Assembly: GCA_038380435.1 (NCBI GenBank)
Contig: JAWZYU010000013.1
Span: forward strand, 9,313,901-9,377,900
Length of the DNA stretch: 64,000 nt
From: Ryuthela nishihirai
Lineage: Eukaryota > Arthropoda > Arachnida > Araneae > Heptathelidae
Direction of reading: 5' to 3'
The notes beneath the pieces are model-generated. The model worked only from the letters and a program-made list of their open reading frames with translations, ran no database searches and was not told the DNA's origin. Each line of letters begins with the position of its first letter. The first letter of the stretch is position 1. A program made the translations under genes and the position numbers. Below, piece by piece: positions 11,004 through 22,340 of this stretch.

Positions 11004-11429
11004 TGATAATTAACAGATATTTAATGGATGGTGATAAAGATTTGAGGATAGAACTTTTGTTATCTACCCAGGGCTCTACTTAATTAAATTATTAACTATA
11101 TTAACTCCACTTAATTAATTAACCCATTAGATAAGATAGGTCTAGACAGTTTCTGATCTGGTTTTATTTTGGTGGCAAAACAAAAAGAGCAAAAGTAGGG
11201 AAATTAAATATACATTTTGAGCATTTTTTTTAAAACTTAACTACAAAACTATTTAGTTTAAAATGATGTTAAAAATATAAGATATAAAAAGTAAACCACT
11301 TTTTGTAAGTTACTAATCTTGACCATGACATTTTACCGCCAGAAATTCAAATATCTTTTATAAAGGCATAAATATATTGTTAGCTGGCATAAATATATTG
11401 TTAGCAATATAGCTAAGTTTTACATTTTC
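11004..11429. other. AT-rich sequence, nothing recognised
   Basis: Includes a short direct duplication of GGCATAAATATATTGTTAGC near 11364-11404. No gene. Confidence 0.3.
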
Positions 11430-12700
11430 TACATTTAGGTTACTTCTAATAATGTAAATCAAAGCCTTTTGAGAGATTTGAAATATGTGACTTATATTTT
11501 GTTACTTCCCTATTCAACTCAAAAAAAAATTTCAATTTTATCTTAAAAATGAAATGTTTTGTCCTCCCCCCTTGTACATTTGTGGAGGAGAAGAGCCAAA
11601 GCTCTGCTAACAATCTAAACCCCTTAAGCATCACATTCCACCATCAAAATATATGATTTCTAGCCAAAATTTATTGTTTGAAATATTCAAATATAAAGGG
11701 CAAAACACAGTGTGCTGAATAAAAGATAAACTTAACTCTATAAATACTGTAGGTGCTCAACTAGTCATGTGTTATTGCGACAAACAATCAGCTCATTGAT
11801 ACTAAATATGATAATTGATGGCCATAGAGCAGTGAAGTTTAGGTTAAACAGCCAACCCTGCATTTTCTTCGTTCTTCAGAGGTAGCTTCTCGGTTCAAGG
11901 AGAACAATTCTGGGTTGTGTGCTGTTCTTGGTAGCTGATATTTTCACAGATCTGGTATTGTTGCTTCTCACTTGGTGATAGCACTGTGGTGTTGCACTTT
12001 GCTGTCTCTGTGGTATGAATCACATCATTCTAAACTTCGCACTCCTATTAGTGTGCTGAGCCGGTTGCCTATACTGGGATGTTGGTGACCAGGCATTGCG
12101 ATGCGCTTCATGCCATCCATTTCAGCTCGTTGTCCTGATGATCTGCTGAAGCGGAATGTCATTGTAACGCATGAAATGCGTTGCAATGACTAACAATGAC
12201 AACCCCCTAAGGGTTGGATGGTCGACTATCTTTAGTTTACAATATTCATTTAAAGTTCTGCAATATTCAAATGTTCCTATCATTAGAAGGCAAAATTCGA
12301 CTTTTAATAGATTTGGAAAGTGTGAATTGAACATTTCATCAATGTCTATCCAACCAAAAAAGAATTTTTAATTTTAAAAGCAATTTTTAAATAATAATAA
12401 AAAACAGCATTCTCCTCCACACCCTCCATGTGGTGTGTGTGGGGTGAAATCATCAGATACATTATATATATAGATTGTCAAAGCAAATTTCACGACCTTC
12501 ACATTTCACCACCAAAATTCTAGCATAATTACATTGTTCGCAATATTTGTTAAAAGATTTGCCATCTTCAACTTTTTCCACTGTTAATATTAAAATTATA
12601 GCTTTTGGGAGATTTGGAATAATGCAAATTTTAATATTTCTTCAATACCTATCTATCCAACCCAAAATGAATTCTTAACCTCTAAAATCAAAAAAGTTTA
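11430..12700 (-). repeat. Inverted-orientation copies of repeat unit R2
   Basis: Segments 11430-11690, about 12270-12440 and 12470-12690 match, in reverse complement, the unit tandemly arrayed at 13.6-14.5 kb. Landmarks are TTTCACCACCAAAATT, the C-rich run, AGATTTGGAATAATGC and the ACCTATCTATCCAACCC motif. The stretch 11.70-12.27 between copies is unassigned; it contains the motif CCCCTAAGGGTTGGATGG, which recurs in similar form near 14722. Confidence 0.55.
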
Positions 12701-13074
12701 ATGTCTACAAACAGATGGCAAAAAGAAATCCTTAGCTCATTAAAAAGAAACAATAGCTAAGAAAAATAATACATTTTTGTGTATCATTTCTGTTAAAAGT
12801 GCTTTATTTGAAAAGAAAAATTCAAGTCATTAATGGTTTTTAGCAACATAAAGGCAAACAAACTTCAAAATAAAACACATATTCTCTTTTTAGTGTAACG
12901 ATTTGTTTTATAGATATGGGAACAATATTCAGAAATATACAAGTTTTTTTTCCATTATGTACCATACCATTGCTTTTAGGCTTTTCTTCTGTAAAAATTT
13001 ATGCATTTTAATATGTAACAGTCAATATTTTAACTACAAAAAAGCACAATTCTGATTCTTTTGCCATAGTCACC
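12701..13074. other. AT-rich sequence, nothing recognised
   Basis: Spacer between oppositely oriented R2 copies. Confidence 0.3.
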
Positions 13075-13330
13075 ATTAAATCTGGATATGGCTGTGGTAA
13101 AACATCTTTCTCGTCCTCATCGCAGTTCTCAGTTGGGACATAACAGCAGATAACATTTGTCTTTAATTCTAATTTTAATTTTAGATGTAAGAAACCTTTC
13201 ATTACTGCAGTAATATTCTATAAGAGCATTACTGGCGTATTTGCTGAGAAGCAAACTACACCTTGAACATGCTTTCCATCCTCTCTCACTGCAAAGAGAA
13301 ATTTTAAGATTATGTTTAAGATTTGGTGTA
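13075..13330 (-). pseudogene. LINE-B endonuclease fragment
   Basis: The minus strand encodes a piece matching the LINE-B endonuclease domain at 54.1-54.5 kb (NVICCYVPTENCDEDEKD, compared with NVICCYAPTEDADEDEKD there). Sequence up to about 13325 continues the match (TTGCTGAGAAGCAAACTACACC). It is a short diverged relic with no RT. Confidence 0.75.
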
Positions 13331-13639
13331 ATTTGTTTGATATTTGTTCACTTGAATTTTGTTCACAATGGAAATTTGTTTGATGGAATTTTGTTCGACG
13401 AAAACGTGTTCAAAACAGAATTTTTTTCGAAATGGAATCGAAGTTATTTTAGGAAAAGTGTCAGGATTATTGTATATATTCAGTGTGAAAGATTTTTAGT
13501 GTTTTTCATTGTAGGGCTGGGTGGCAGTGGGGTAGTTTTTGCTTTTTATCTGGTTTTGAAAGAAAACAAGATAATAGTTTTGCTTTGTTGTCTGTCTTTC
13601 TGTCTGTCTGTAGGCATCGAACTTTTGTTTACAGAGATA
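13331..13639. other. Low-complexity sequence with short direct repeats
   Basis: Recurring TTTGTTCA/AATTTTGTTC motifs and a (CTGT)n stretch around 13590-13612. The open frames across it on both strands look like by-products of low complexity. Confidence 0.35.
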
Positions 13640-14525
13640 AAAATTCTTTTTGCATTGGATAGGTATTGATGAAATATTATGATATGCACTTTCTGAATCT
13701 CTCTAAAGCTATAATTATGCCATCTAACAGTGAAAAAAGTTGAAAATTCCAAAATTTCAAATGAATATATTGCAAACGATGTATTTAAGCTAGAAATTTG
13801 AAATTTTGGTGGAGGAATGTGAAGGTCACGAAGTTTCCATTGCCAACAATGAGTTGACACCTTAGATACAGAGGGGTGGGTGGGTGGAAAAACACACCTT
13901 TTCAATTTTAGCAGATAGTTGCTTGTTTTTTTTAGAAATAAATGAAAAATTCTTTTCAGATTAGAGATCAAATATTATAATTCACACTTTTTAAATCTAC
14001 CAAAAACTATAATAGCACCCTCTAACAATGGAAAATTTTGAAAATTCAAAAATTTCAAACAAATATTAAAAACGATCTATTTAAGCTACAAATTTTAAAT
14101 TTTGGTGATGGAATGTGCATGCCATGATGTTTCCATTGGCAACAATGAATTGTCCTCTTAGACCAGGGGGGGGGGGGGAAGAGACATTTTTTGTTTTAGC
14201 AGATAATTGTTTGTATTTAGAGATAAATTAAAAAATCCTTTTAGGGTTAGATAGGAATTAATAAAATATTATGATTCACACTTTTGTAATCTTTTGAACA
14301 CTATAATTGTACCCTCTAATGGTGAAAAAAAATTTAAAATTCTAAAATTTAAAACGAATATTGCAATGAGGTATTAATTAGAGAAATATGAAATTTTGGT
14401 GGTGGAATGTGAATGTTGTGAAGTTGCCATTTGAAACAATGAAAATGATAATTAGAAAACTCTTTTTTAATTTGATTGGTACTAATGAAATATTATAATA
14501 TGCATTTTTAAAATACTTAGCAGTT
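13640..14525 (+). repeat. Tandem array of repeat unit R2 (~230-310 bp, three copies plus a partial)
   Basis: Units begin near 13648, 13958, 14241 and 14470 (partial). Each complete unit carries GAAATATTATGATTCACAC-like sequence, an ACACTATAATTGCACCCTCTAA-like block, the motif AAATTTTGGTGGTGGAATGTG and mostly a G-run followed by AGCAGATAATTG. Unit lengths differ through indels. No ORF persists across units. Confidence 0.75.
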
Positions 14526-15240
14526 TTAATACATATATCTTTACAGATAAATGAAATGATGAAACAGCAGAGGTGTTAATGAGTTTTACAAATAATATGC
14601 ATAGAATTCAAATTTGAAAAATTAGTAGTTTTTAAGAGATATTCCATTGACAGCTGGAACCCACTTTTCAGAGAGAGGTATACATTGGGTCTATCTGAGG
14701 TGGTCCTATCCTACCCCACACCCCTAAGGGTTGAATGGTTGCACCCAACATGATCACATGTATGTCCAACTTGTCACCCTGACAAACAGTAACTACTAGC
14801 CCATGTACTCTCATTTACACATGGTGTCATCCCACTGCTGTGATGAGTTATTTTCCTGCTATCTCCTTTTCTCATTCTAAAGACTAACATGTGTTTTCTT
14901 AAGGATAATAAAGTTTGTATTTCCAAAACCGACTTTCACTTTTCATCATAGAAGCTTTAGATCAGAGAAATTTAGTGTAAGCTCAACATAAATGTTTGAC
15001 CAGCTCTTGACCAGCAGATGACTAGAATTATCAGCTATGATAAGAATTGTTCCTTTTGGCAATCTTACTATCAAATAAATTATTTATTTCAAGCAACTTT
15101 GCACTGTTCCATCTCTGATGATGATGATGATTGCTTCTAGTAGTTGAAAGCAATGGGACATTCATCGTGTTGCTGCGAGTATCTTTCAATGTTATGTAAT
15201 GTTTTCTAGTACTAGCATAATAAATAAATAAATAATAATA
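14526..15240. other. Intergenic sequence, short simple repeats only
   Basis: Contains a (GAT)n tract near 15117-15130 and (AAAT/AAT)n just before the SINE. No gene. Confidence 0.35.
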
Positions 15241-15436
15241 ATAAATACCCCCTCAAGCAGCTGCTTGCCACAGAGGTCTAACAGGAGCCTGTCAGTTTAT
15301 ATGCCATAGTAGAAGATCTGAGAGGATGGCAGGACCTCAGCAGAAAAATGACACATACATCCATGCCTTACCAGGGGCTCGAACCCAGGTCCCTTACAAC
15401 AGTAGCCAAGCACGCTAAACACTCGGCCATGGGACG
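15241..15436 (-). mobile_element. SINE-A copy, full length
   Basis: Reverse-complement SINE-A from the AAATACCCCCTCAAGCAGC end to CACTCGGCCATGGGAC. The head includes GGCTCGAACCC (B box complement), and the tail side carries an AAATA-rich repeat. Confidence 0.9.
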
Positions 15437-17256
15437 GAGTGTATTATTAATTATTATATGATGCTATGAACTCACAAGCTATTTTCTACAATAGCAAGAG
15501 TATGAGGATTATATGACGACTCTAAATTTTATTCATATAACTGATACCTTACTGAAGTTAAAATGAAAAAATACAGTAATATTTTACCTTTATTAGATAC
15601 TAAAAGATTTACCTGGTGTTGCTCAGGTCTGAAACTTTCTAAAGTGTAGAGTAGATGGCACTCTCCACACTGCAAGATTTCATTTGGCATAAAAATCATT
15701 ACGATTGATCCCCTCTATTTTATGGAGGAAAGATATGGACATATTCAATATATTCCTCACCATGTTAGAAGTTTCTAAACAAAAAAAAATAATGGAATTG
15801 CTGCTAAGATAATCGAACTTTTCAAATCATTTTGTACTCGCCAGTCTCTCTCGGATGCAGTTTGCCATGTGTAACTTTACAGAAAAATAAAATTAAATAT
15901 GGTCTAAATTGCTCAAAAACGTATAGGTATTACAAAAAATTATTATTATTGAAAAACATTATTACTTAACATATTGAAACTTTTATTAATTAACATATGA
16001 GATATACATTTATTAACTTTTAGATATTTTTCAAATTAAGTTAATGATTTTAATTTCTGATATGAATTCTTAGTTTCTGAAACTTTCTTTTCAACAAAGA
16101 ATCTCATGTCCTGCTCATACTTAATTAGAATGACTTCAATTTCCACAGAAACGATCGTGCTCTTTACACAACATATTGAACAGACTTTATCATGTGAAAT
16201 CAGAAAGAAATTAGTTTGATACATTCCTTCTTTCAAATTTATTAGTGGCAACCATTATTTTGAATAACTTTAAACCATTAATGTTAAGTCTATAGGAGTT
16301 TGAGAAATACAAACTCGCCCACCCCAATTTTAGATGACCCCAGTGGGTTCATACGTAGCCTGTATTCTTTTCCTGGATGAAGGGAATGTTCATGCAAAGT
16401 TTGGTTTCCTCTAGCTCTTTTTGGGGCCAATTGCAAAATTGGATCTTTATATATTAAATATATATATATAATTTTACTTATATTTCATCACCTTTAAAAT
16501 TTCTATTGATTTATTTCTCAGTATAGTTTAAATTCAGAGTAAAGGTTTCAAGTTCATATTTTTTTAATACAATTAAAATATAGTTGAGCTTCCCAGTTTT
16601 ATTACTACTACAGCTAGATATAGCAGTAATGATTAAAGGAATTTTGCATGGAAATAAATTATGTTGGTTTGGACACTTTGTTTGCATGTAAAATGACTGA
16701 TTGGTGAAATCTTGATGAGGAAAAGGGGTAGATGAAGAGTGATGTAGGTTTATACCAAACACCATATTAGAACTGTGGCCAAATTTTCATTTACTGCTCA
16801 AGATAAACAATATGATGAGTGAAACTTGAAAAAACTGGTTGGATTATAACTTTTTTTCTATTATTTGCAACATATAGGACAGAAGAATACTACAAACTGT
16901 TTTTTCTTTTTACAGGCCTTTTCATGCAAGTACATGTTCTACTAAGATTGAAGTCACACTGACTCAGAGCCAACTTGCTCCAGGATTTTGAATAAATGCA
17001 GTTTGAAATGCATTAATAGAACAATTTCAATAATAATGCTATGTCCAGATTATTAAAATGAACTTTTCTCCTAAACAGAAATTAAAAATGCACTAACAAA
17101 TAATTAAAAAACATGAACAAGAAAAAAACCATTACATACATACTCTAAATATATAAAAATTCCTGATTTTAAATACTTATTAGCTGTGAGTTATGCAAAG
17201 TGAGCAAAATATATATATATACATGTCTTCGATTATAGCGCCAGTCTAAAGAAGCA
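15437..17256. other. Sequence downstream of GDPD1-like gene, nothing recognised
   Basis: Two minus-strand open frames of 71 and 84 codons (16036-16251, 16511-16765) have A/T-driven composition and no motif. A segment near 16310-16440 (CTCGCCCACCCCAATTTTAG) resembles a dispersed repeat but has no second copy here. Confidence 0.35.
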
Positions 17257-17262
17257 TTTATT
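17257..17262 (-). promoter_or_regulatory. Candidate polyadenylation signal
   Basis: AATAAA on the minus strand, one base beyond the GDPD1-like stop codon at 17264-17266. If used, the 3' UTR would be very short; a more distal site cannot be excluded. Confidence 0.35.
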
Positions 17263-17263
17263 G

Positions 17264-17404
17264 TCAGTTTTTTTGCACAGCATGAGTATTGCATTTGTCC
17301 AAATATCTCCGCAGTTTGGATGGATAATCTGTCATTACCCCTGTAGCTCCTAGTTCAAAGGCCCTTTCATAGTCTTCTTCTTCATTCAAAACCCATAAAT
17401 ATGT
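17264..17404 (-). CDS. GDPD1: GDPD1-like glycerophosphodiester phosphodiesterase, terminal coding exon
   Basis: Encodes the C-terminus of a GDPD-family enzyme of the membrane-associated GDPD1/GDPD3 group. Members hydrolyse lysoglycerophospholipids (lysophospholipase D activity); this role is inferred from the family. The 46 residues start TYLWVLNEEEDYERAFELGA and continue TGVMTDYPSKLRRYL, a hallmark of the last strand and helix of the GDPD TIM barrel, ending at TGA. On the minus strand the exon follows a good acceptor (CTAAACTTCTCTTCCAG) at phase 0. It joins in frame to 24092-24143, which ends in GGAATACAG, giving the RGIQ-TYLWVLNEE sequence expected of the family. Frame and splice site are intact, so this is probably a functional gene. 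Confidence 0.92.
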   Translation of the reverse strand, partial: TYLWVLNEEEDYERAFELGATGVMTDYPSKLRRYLDKCNTHAVQKN

Positions 17405-17689
17405 CTGGAAGAGAAGTTTAGTTATATGGATACTCTTATAATACATATATTGATAAGCTTTATCTCATTACATTTTACTTAGACAATGCAAAACAAAAAT
17501 AAAAACACCAATATCCCATAAACCAAACTTAAAATAATGCTTTGCAAACACTGTGAATCTGAATTCTTATTAGCATGTTTCATTTTGTTAAGATATTTCA
17601 CATACAGCTATAATAAGAAGCTTCAAAATGGATGATTGTTTAGTTTGTTTGGAATTTTTTTGGAGCAAGAGCAATAAACCTATATTGTA
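17405..17689 (-). other. GDPD1-like intron, unique part
   Basis: Intron sequence flanking the acceptor; nothing else recognised. Confidence 0.5.
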
Positions 17690-18125
17690 CTGAACCTAAG
17701 GTGACTATATATACCAGTTTCAAACCACTTGTTCCAGTGTTCTGGAAGGTTTTCAGAGAGTTGGTGGGATTGGCCATGGTCTGCTGTGATACCATCATTG
17801 AAGAGCAGATCCCATCACAGTATTCCATCTTTATTGCAGAGGTGCACACTGTCAGTCTTGCCTTGGAGCACATAGCAGCTAAGCATCATTGTCAGTGTGC
17901 TATACACTGACTTGCATATTCACTATAGGCTTTGATCTTGGTGAGACTCCATTCCATTATTTCAAAGATCCTCCACCATCTCCATCTTCTGGCTGCCACT
18001 TCATCTATCCTGTTCTGTTGGGTGCTTAGTCATGTCAGCATCAGGGGCAATGACTTGACAGATGCTGCTGCCGAATCTGCCAATCCCTGGTCAGCTCTCC
18101 ACTGCTGTCTCCATACCTGGGTTGG
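17690..18125 (+). pseudogene. I-like LINE fragment, RNase H domain
   Basis: Plus-strand relic of the same LINE as at 24.2-28.8 kb. It carries GLAMVCCDTIIEEQIPSQ, then AEVHTVSLALEHIAAKHH, then after stops and a frame change LHLLAATSSILFCWVLSHV and RGNDLTDAAAESA. These are RNase H blocks and the following helix of an I-clade-like ORF2. The TDS catalytic block lies in the interrupted stretch. No RT or EN is present. Confidence 0.8.
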
Positions 18126-18409
18126 TTTCTAGTAGTATTTCTCCATCAATCTTTGGACACAGTAGCAGTGATTTTTTTGGAGTAGCTTATCCAGCCTCCA
18201 CTTTAACCGGTCGTTCCAAGAAGCAGAAGCAAGTCACCACTTGTTTTGTTTATTTGCTTCAGTTCCAGGAAGTGGAAGCAAGTCACCCCATGTTTTGTTT
18301 ATAGTACAGTACATATTTGTTTCAGTTCCTCTTTGTGAATATTACAGTGTACTGTGCATAAACAAGAGTGTGTGTTGCAATCTATTAAATAATGGAATAA
18401 ACTCGACAT

Positions 18410-18928
18410 ATTTGGTATCTACTAATAAACTACCACTTTGAAGTTGATTGAAATTTTTAGAGGAAAAATTGTCTTGAGCAGGGTGGGATACAAACCCATG
18501 ACCTCCTGATAACATGCCAGGTGCTCTGGACCACTGAGCTACCGGACGCCGATCAAGATCTCATCTAATTGATGATATGAACCTTTTCAACCTACATCAT
18601 ATGTAGGGAGTGTTCCGACAATTTCGCCACAAGTGGCAGTGCCATATACACATATATAAGGAAAGTATTTCTTACAAGTACACTGATGATAAATAATAGA
18701 ATAAACTCGACATATTTGGTATCTACTAATAAATTACCACTTTCTGTTTTTTCCACACACTGTTCATATCATCAAGTTGAAGAGATCTTGATCGGTGGCC
18801 GAAGCTCAGTGGTGCAGAGCACCTGACATGTTATCAGAGGTCATGGGTTCATATCCCACCTGGCTCAAGACAATTTTTCCTCTAAAAATTTGAATTGACT
18901 TCAAAGTGGTAATTTATTAGTAGTGATC
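18410..18928. mobile_element. Foldback element with tRNA-like inverted arms
   Basis: Left arm ~18410-18582 and right arm ~18768-18928 are imperfect reverse complements of ~165 bp. Paired landmarks include TTTTTAGAGGAAAAATTGTCT with its partner near 18870-18890, and GATCAAGATCTC with GAGATCTTGATC. Each arm contains a tRNA-like block: read from the right arm, AAGCTCAGTGGTGCAGAGCA is the A-box region and GGGTTCATATCCC the B-box region. A direct copy of AATAAACTCGACATATTTGG also occurs near 18397 and 18700. Confidence 0.75.
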
Positions 18929-18950
18929 TATTAATTGTTGTGTGGTACAA

Positions 18951-20620
18951 AATGAGTGGTTGCAAACATTAGCGTAATGTCATTATGATGGAGATGAAAT
19001 TAAAGGCATTAGAATGTATTGACAAAAGTGATCCAGTAAAGCATATTTATGATGAACTAGGTGTTGGTAAAAGCATGGAAAGTGACTGGAAAAGGAATAG
19101 AAAATCTTTACAAGATTTTTGCAGTCAAGTGGAGTCTGAAAAAATGCTTTCTTCTCGGTGCACTCTTAAAAAGCCAAAAAATGAAATTGTTGATGATGCA
19201 CTTTGGTTATGTTTCATGCAAAACATCAAAAAGGAATGCCAATGAGTGGGCCAATCTTTAAAGAAAAAGTATTAATCCTTCATTCTAAATTCGATAATGG
19301 GGGAGATTTTTCAGCAAGCGAGGGATGGCTTTCTCGCTGGAAAAAACATCATGGTGTTCATTACCTTGGTGTTTATGGTGAGAAATTATCAGCTGATCCA
19401 TTAGCAGCAAAGGAATTTTCAGATTATTGAGAATTTAGTGCTTATTGAAGAAGAAGGCCTATGCGCAGAACAAATCTACAATGTAGATGAGACTGGGTTA
19501 AATTTTAAACTTCTTCCAATGAAAACGTTTGTGGCAGCGCAAGAAACCTCAGCATCAGGATTTAAAACAAACAAAGAAAGAATCACTATGGCTGTGTGTA
19601 CAAATGTTGCAAGTACACACAAATTTCCTCTTTTTGTAATTGGGAAATCATCAAAACCCCAAATTCAAGCATTTAAATTTAGCTGCTCTGTCAGTTTACT
19701 ACAAAGCTCAAAAGTCTGCTTGAATAGACTTGTATTTGTTTAAAGAGTGGTTCTTTACAGAATTTGTTCCAAAAGTAAAAAACCAATTGACAAGTCTTAA
19801 AATGCCTGTAAAGGCCCCATTCATTCTCGACAATGTTCCAACACACCCAAGTGAACTCATTTGTGACAACATAAAAGCCATGTTTTTGCCACCTAATGTA
19901 ACATCTTTAGTGCAACCAATGGATCAAGGCGTGCTTGTAAGTTATTAGTTAAAAAGGCGATAGAGGAGAAAGCTTCTTTCAGAAATTCTACAGCGAACCA
20001 AAAATGATGGAAGAGGATCTTTAAATGCTTTGAAAACAATAAATATCAAGGATGTGATCTAAATGTTGGCAAGAGCTTTCGAAGAAATGCCTCATACAAC
20101 GTTTGTGAAGTCATGGAGAAAACTTTAGCCTGAAGTTGAAAACTGTGTAGAAAGTACCAAAGACGACAACATGAAAGTATAAAATGAGCCTGCACCTGCA
20201 CCTGCTGAAGATATGATGGATAATGACAATATTTTGCTGCTTAATAACTTTAAACTGCTGCCTGGATGTGACACACTTCAAGAAGATAACAATGAAAAAT
20301 GGTTAAAAGGTGATGAACAGTTGGAAAATGAAACACTGAATGATTACGAAATTATCAGTGCAGTCTACCAAGAAGAGAACGAAGAAGAGGAAGAAGGAAA
20401 AGTTAGCCATATTGAAGGAAAAGAAGCTTTTGATGTTGCAGTAAGATACATTGAACAACAACAGGCCTCATCTGCGATTGATATGATGTTTATTAAAAAA
20501 TGGCAAGACTTTTCTGGTAAAAAAGTGTTAAGTTTAAACAAACAAAAGAAAATCATAGACTTTTTCATGGGGTTATTAATTAAAATTAGTACAGTTAGTA
20601 TTTTTGTCATTTGCCACTTT
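18951..20620 (+). pseudogene. Tigger transposase remnant
   Basis: Order matches pogo/Tigger transposases: an N-terminal CENP-B-type helix-turn-helix (MKLKALECIDKS, then YDELGVGKSMESDWKRNRKS), a second DNA-binding domain (FSASEGWLSRWKKHHG) and a DDE catalytic domain. All three catalytic aspartates are visible: YNVDETG (codon about 19485), FILDNVPTHP (19829) and VQPMDQGV (19922). An acidic C-terminus ends IKKWQDFSGKK. At least four frame changes and an early in-frame TAG near 18969 mean it cannot make a full protein. Confidence 0.88.
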
Positions 20621-20717
20621 TATTTATTTTCTGACACAATTTTTGGATTAACTGGCCTTTCATTATAATGGCCAGAGGTCCAGTTCTCTGTAAGGGCCAG
20701 ATAAGAGGGAGTCTACT

Positions 20718-21272
20718 GTAGGTGATCCTTGCAAATGGCTGTGTAAATGGAAAATATGCAAAAAGAGAACTATTTAATCTGAAATTCAAAGTGAAGTGTA
20801 ATAACTTGAAGTATTCTTAATTTTATTGTAATAAAAAAATATTGGAAATCAAAGTTAATTTGTGATTTAATGGTTAATTTAATTGGTGGTTCCATTAAAA
20901 TATTCTGATTAAGAGAGATTCTCAATCTCATACAGAATGCACTTAGTTATGAAGTTCGGAGAAAAAAAACAACAAAAGATAAAGATGCAAGAAAGAAATA
21001 TTTGTATGTCCAATTTGTTTTTAAAAGATTTATAATTCTATTATATTTATAAAGTTTAATGGAAGCAAATAAAAATATTATACTTATACAAAATTCAATT
21101 TCAAATTTCATATATTTCTCCCTCCCTCCAAACTTAATTTTAAATTCATCCATGTTTTGTAGAAGCTCATGAGAAGCCACTGGACTAAACTAAAGGATAA
21201 TGCTATTCTATATAAAAACCTGCAACATGAAAATTCAGTCTCAGTTTTGAGAAATCGATCTTTGTCTCAGAG
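20718..21272. other. AT-rich intron sequence, nothing recognised
   Basis: No supported feature between the Tigger end and the LINE fragment. Confidence 0.35.
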
Positions 21273-22340
21273 TTGGTTAGTTGTTTAATATTGAATCAGC
21301 AGTTAAGGCTATAATGCATCAAACAAAAAACTAAAAAGCCTCAGCCAAAATTAAAAAACAACAAAGACCAAGTATATCAAGGACATGTAAAACAATGACA
21401 TAAATAGAAATACAAGATAAAAATCAGTTCAGATGTAAAAGACGTGGGTTAAAAATATAGAATAAAAAAAAAATGCAAATTAAAGTCAATTAAAATAATC
21501 AGTAAATCATAAAAAATGACAATGGAATGACAAGTGTAAGGACATCTTATATCTGATCTGAGGTTCAGACATATAATCACAAAATTTAAAACAACGAAAT
21601 TCAATTAAAATATGCTTTAAGGTTAAAATGGTGTCACACAAATCACACTTAATTTGGTTGTCTGCCCATAGAAGAAATAAATGTGTAATAAATCTGTGAC
21701 CAAAGTGGACTCAAGCAAGAATAACTTCCACTTTGTGATTTTTGTGAAAACATACCTGCCAGAATTTGTAACAGATTTGATCCTAAAGAGTTTGTAATAA
21801 AATCTGTTCCACTAAAATCCTTGCCACTGTGCCCAAAGCTCAAAGGTAAAATGTATAAAACGATGGTAAAACCAGCAGTGGAAAGCCAAATGGGGACATA
21901 GCTGACTTGGCAGCAGCTTCTGCTAAATCACTGCACCTGATCCTGAAGTGATAGGGCACCAACAGAAAAGAATGGTTCTTCTTGCTGCCAGTCAATGGAG
22001 CTGCCAGCAGATCTTGGACAGAACAGGGTAATGCTGAGGTTGCACCACGATCAAAACATGTAGTGAGCTAGGAGAGTTGCTATCACAGTCACTATGCTAT
22101 CACAGTTAGTGTGTAAAGCACACACTAACTGTGATAGCATACAACTCTGCAGTAAATAAGGAACACTGTGGTAGGATCTGGTCTGCAGTGACATCACAGC
22201 AGACCATGGCTGATGTCACCAATATGCTTGACTTTGAGCCATCTGAAAAGACATGCAAGAAATCTAATTCAGCACAATGGCTGGAAAAGAGCTGTCAGTA
22301 TATGCAGTCAGGTGTAAGATCCTTCCCCATCCTTCCAACC
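21273..22340 (-). mobile_element. I-like LINE, 3' fragment with internal palindrome
   Basis: Matches the 3' part of the LINE at 24.2-28.8 kb on the same strand. The 3' UTR begins at 21273 (TAACAACTAACC-like terminus), followed by the Cys-containing tail region (CACACTTAATTTGGTTG complement) and the RNase H segment up to about 22340. Positions 22094-22114 and 22120-22140 form a perfect 21-bp inverted repeat around a 5-base loop, replacing part of the RNase H sequence. Confidence 0.8.

Larger units (their letters stand above)
18180..20717 (+). mobile_element. Tigger/pogo-type DNA transposon, decayed
   Basis: The right end near 20690-20717 has GGGCCAGATAAGAGGGAG followed by TCTACTGTA. Its complement resembles the left-end sequence near 18190-18215 (CCTCCACTTTAACCGGTCG), both of Tigger character. 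Between them lie a foldback insertion (about 18410-18928) and a broken CENP-B-like transposase (18951-20620). A short tandem duplication with GAAGCAAGTCACC sits at 18225-18330. The left terminus is not exact and no TA duplication could be fixed. Confidence 0.75.

Noticed and set aside
13241..13971. Overlapping 142- and 141-codon ORFs on opposite strands
   Set aside because: Their overlap is low-complexity sequence with (CTGT)n and short direct repeats; they also run into LINE-B and R2 repeat sequence.
16036..16765. Minus-strand ORFs of 71 and 84 codons downstream of GDPD1
   Set aside because: A/T-biased composition, no motif, no splice or promoter support.
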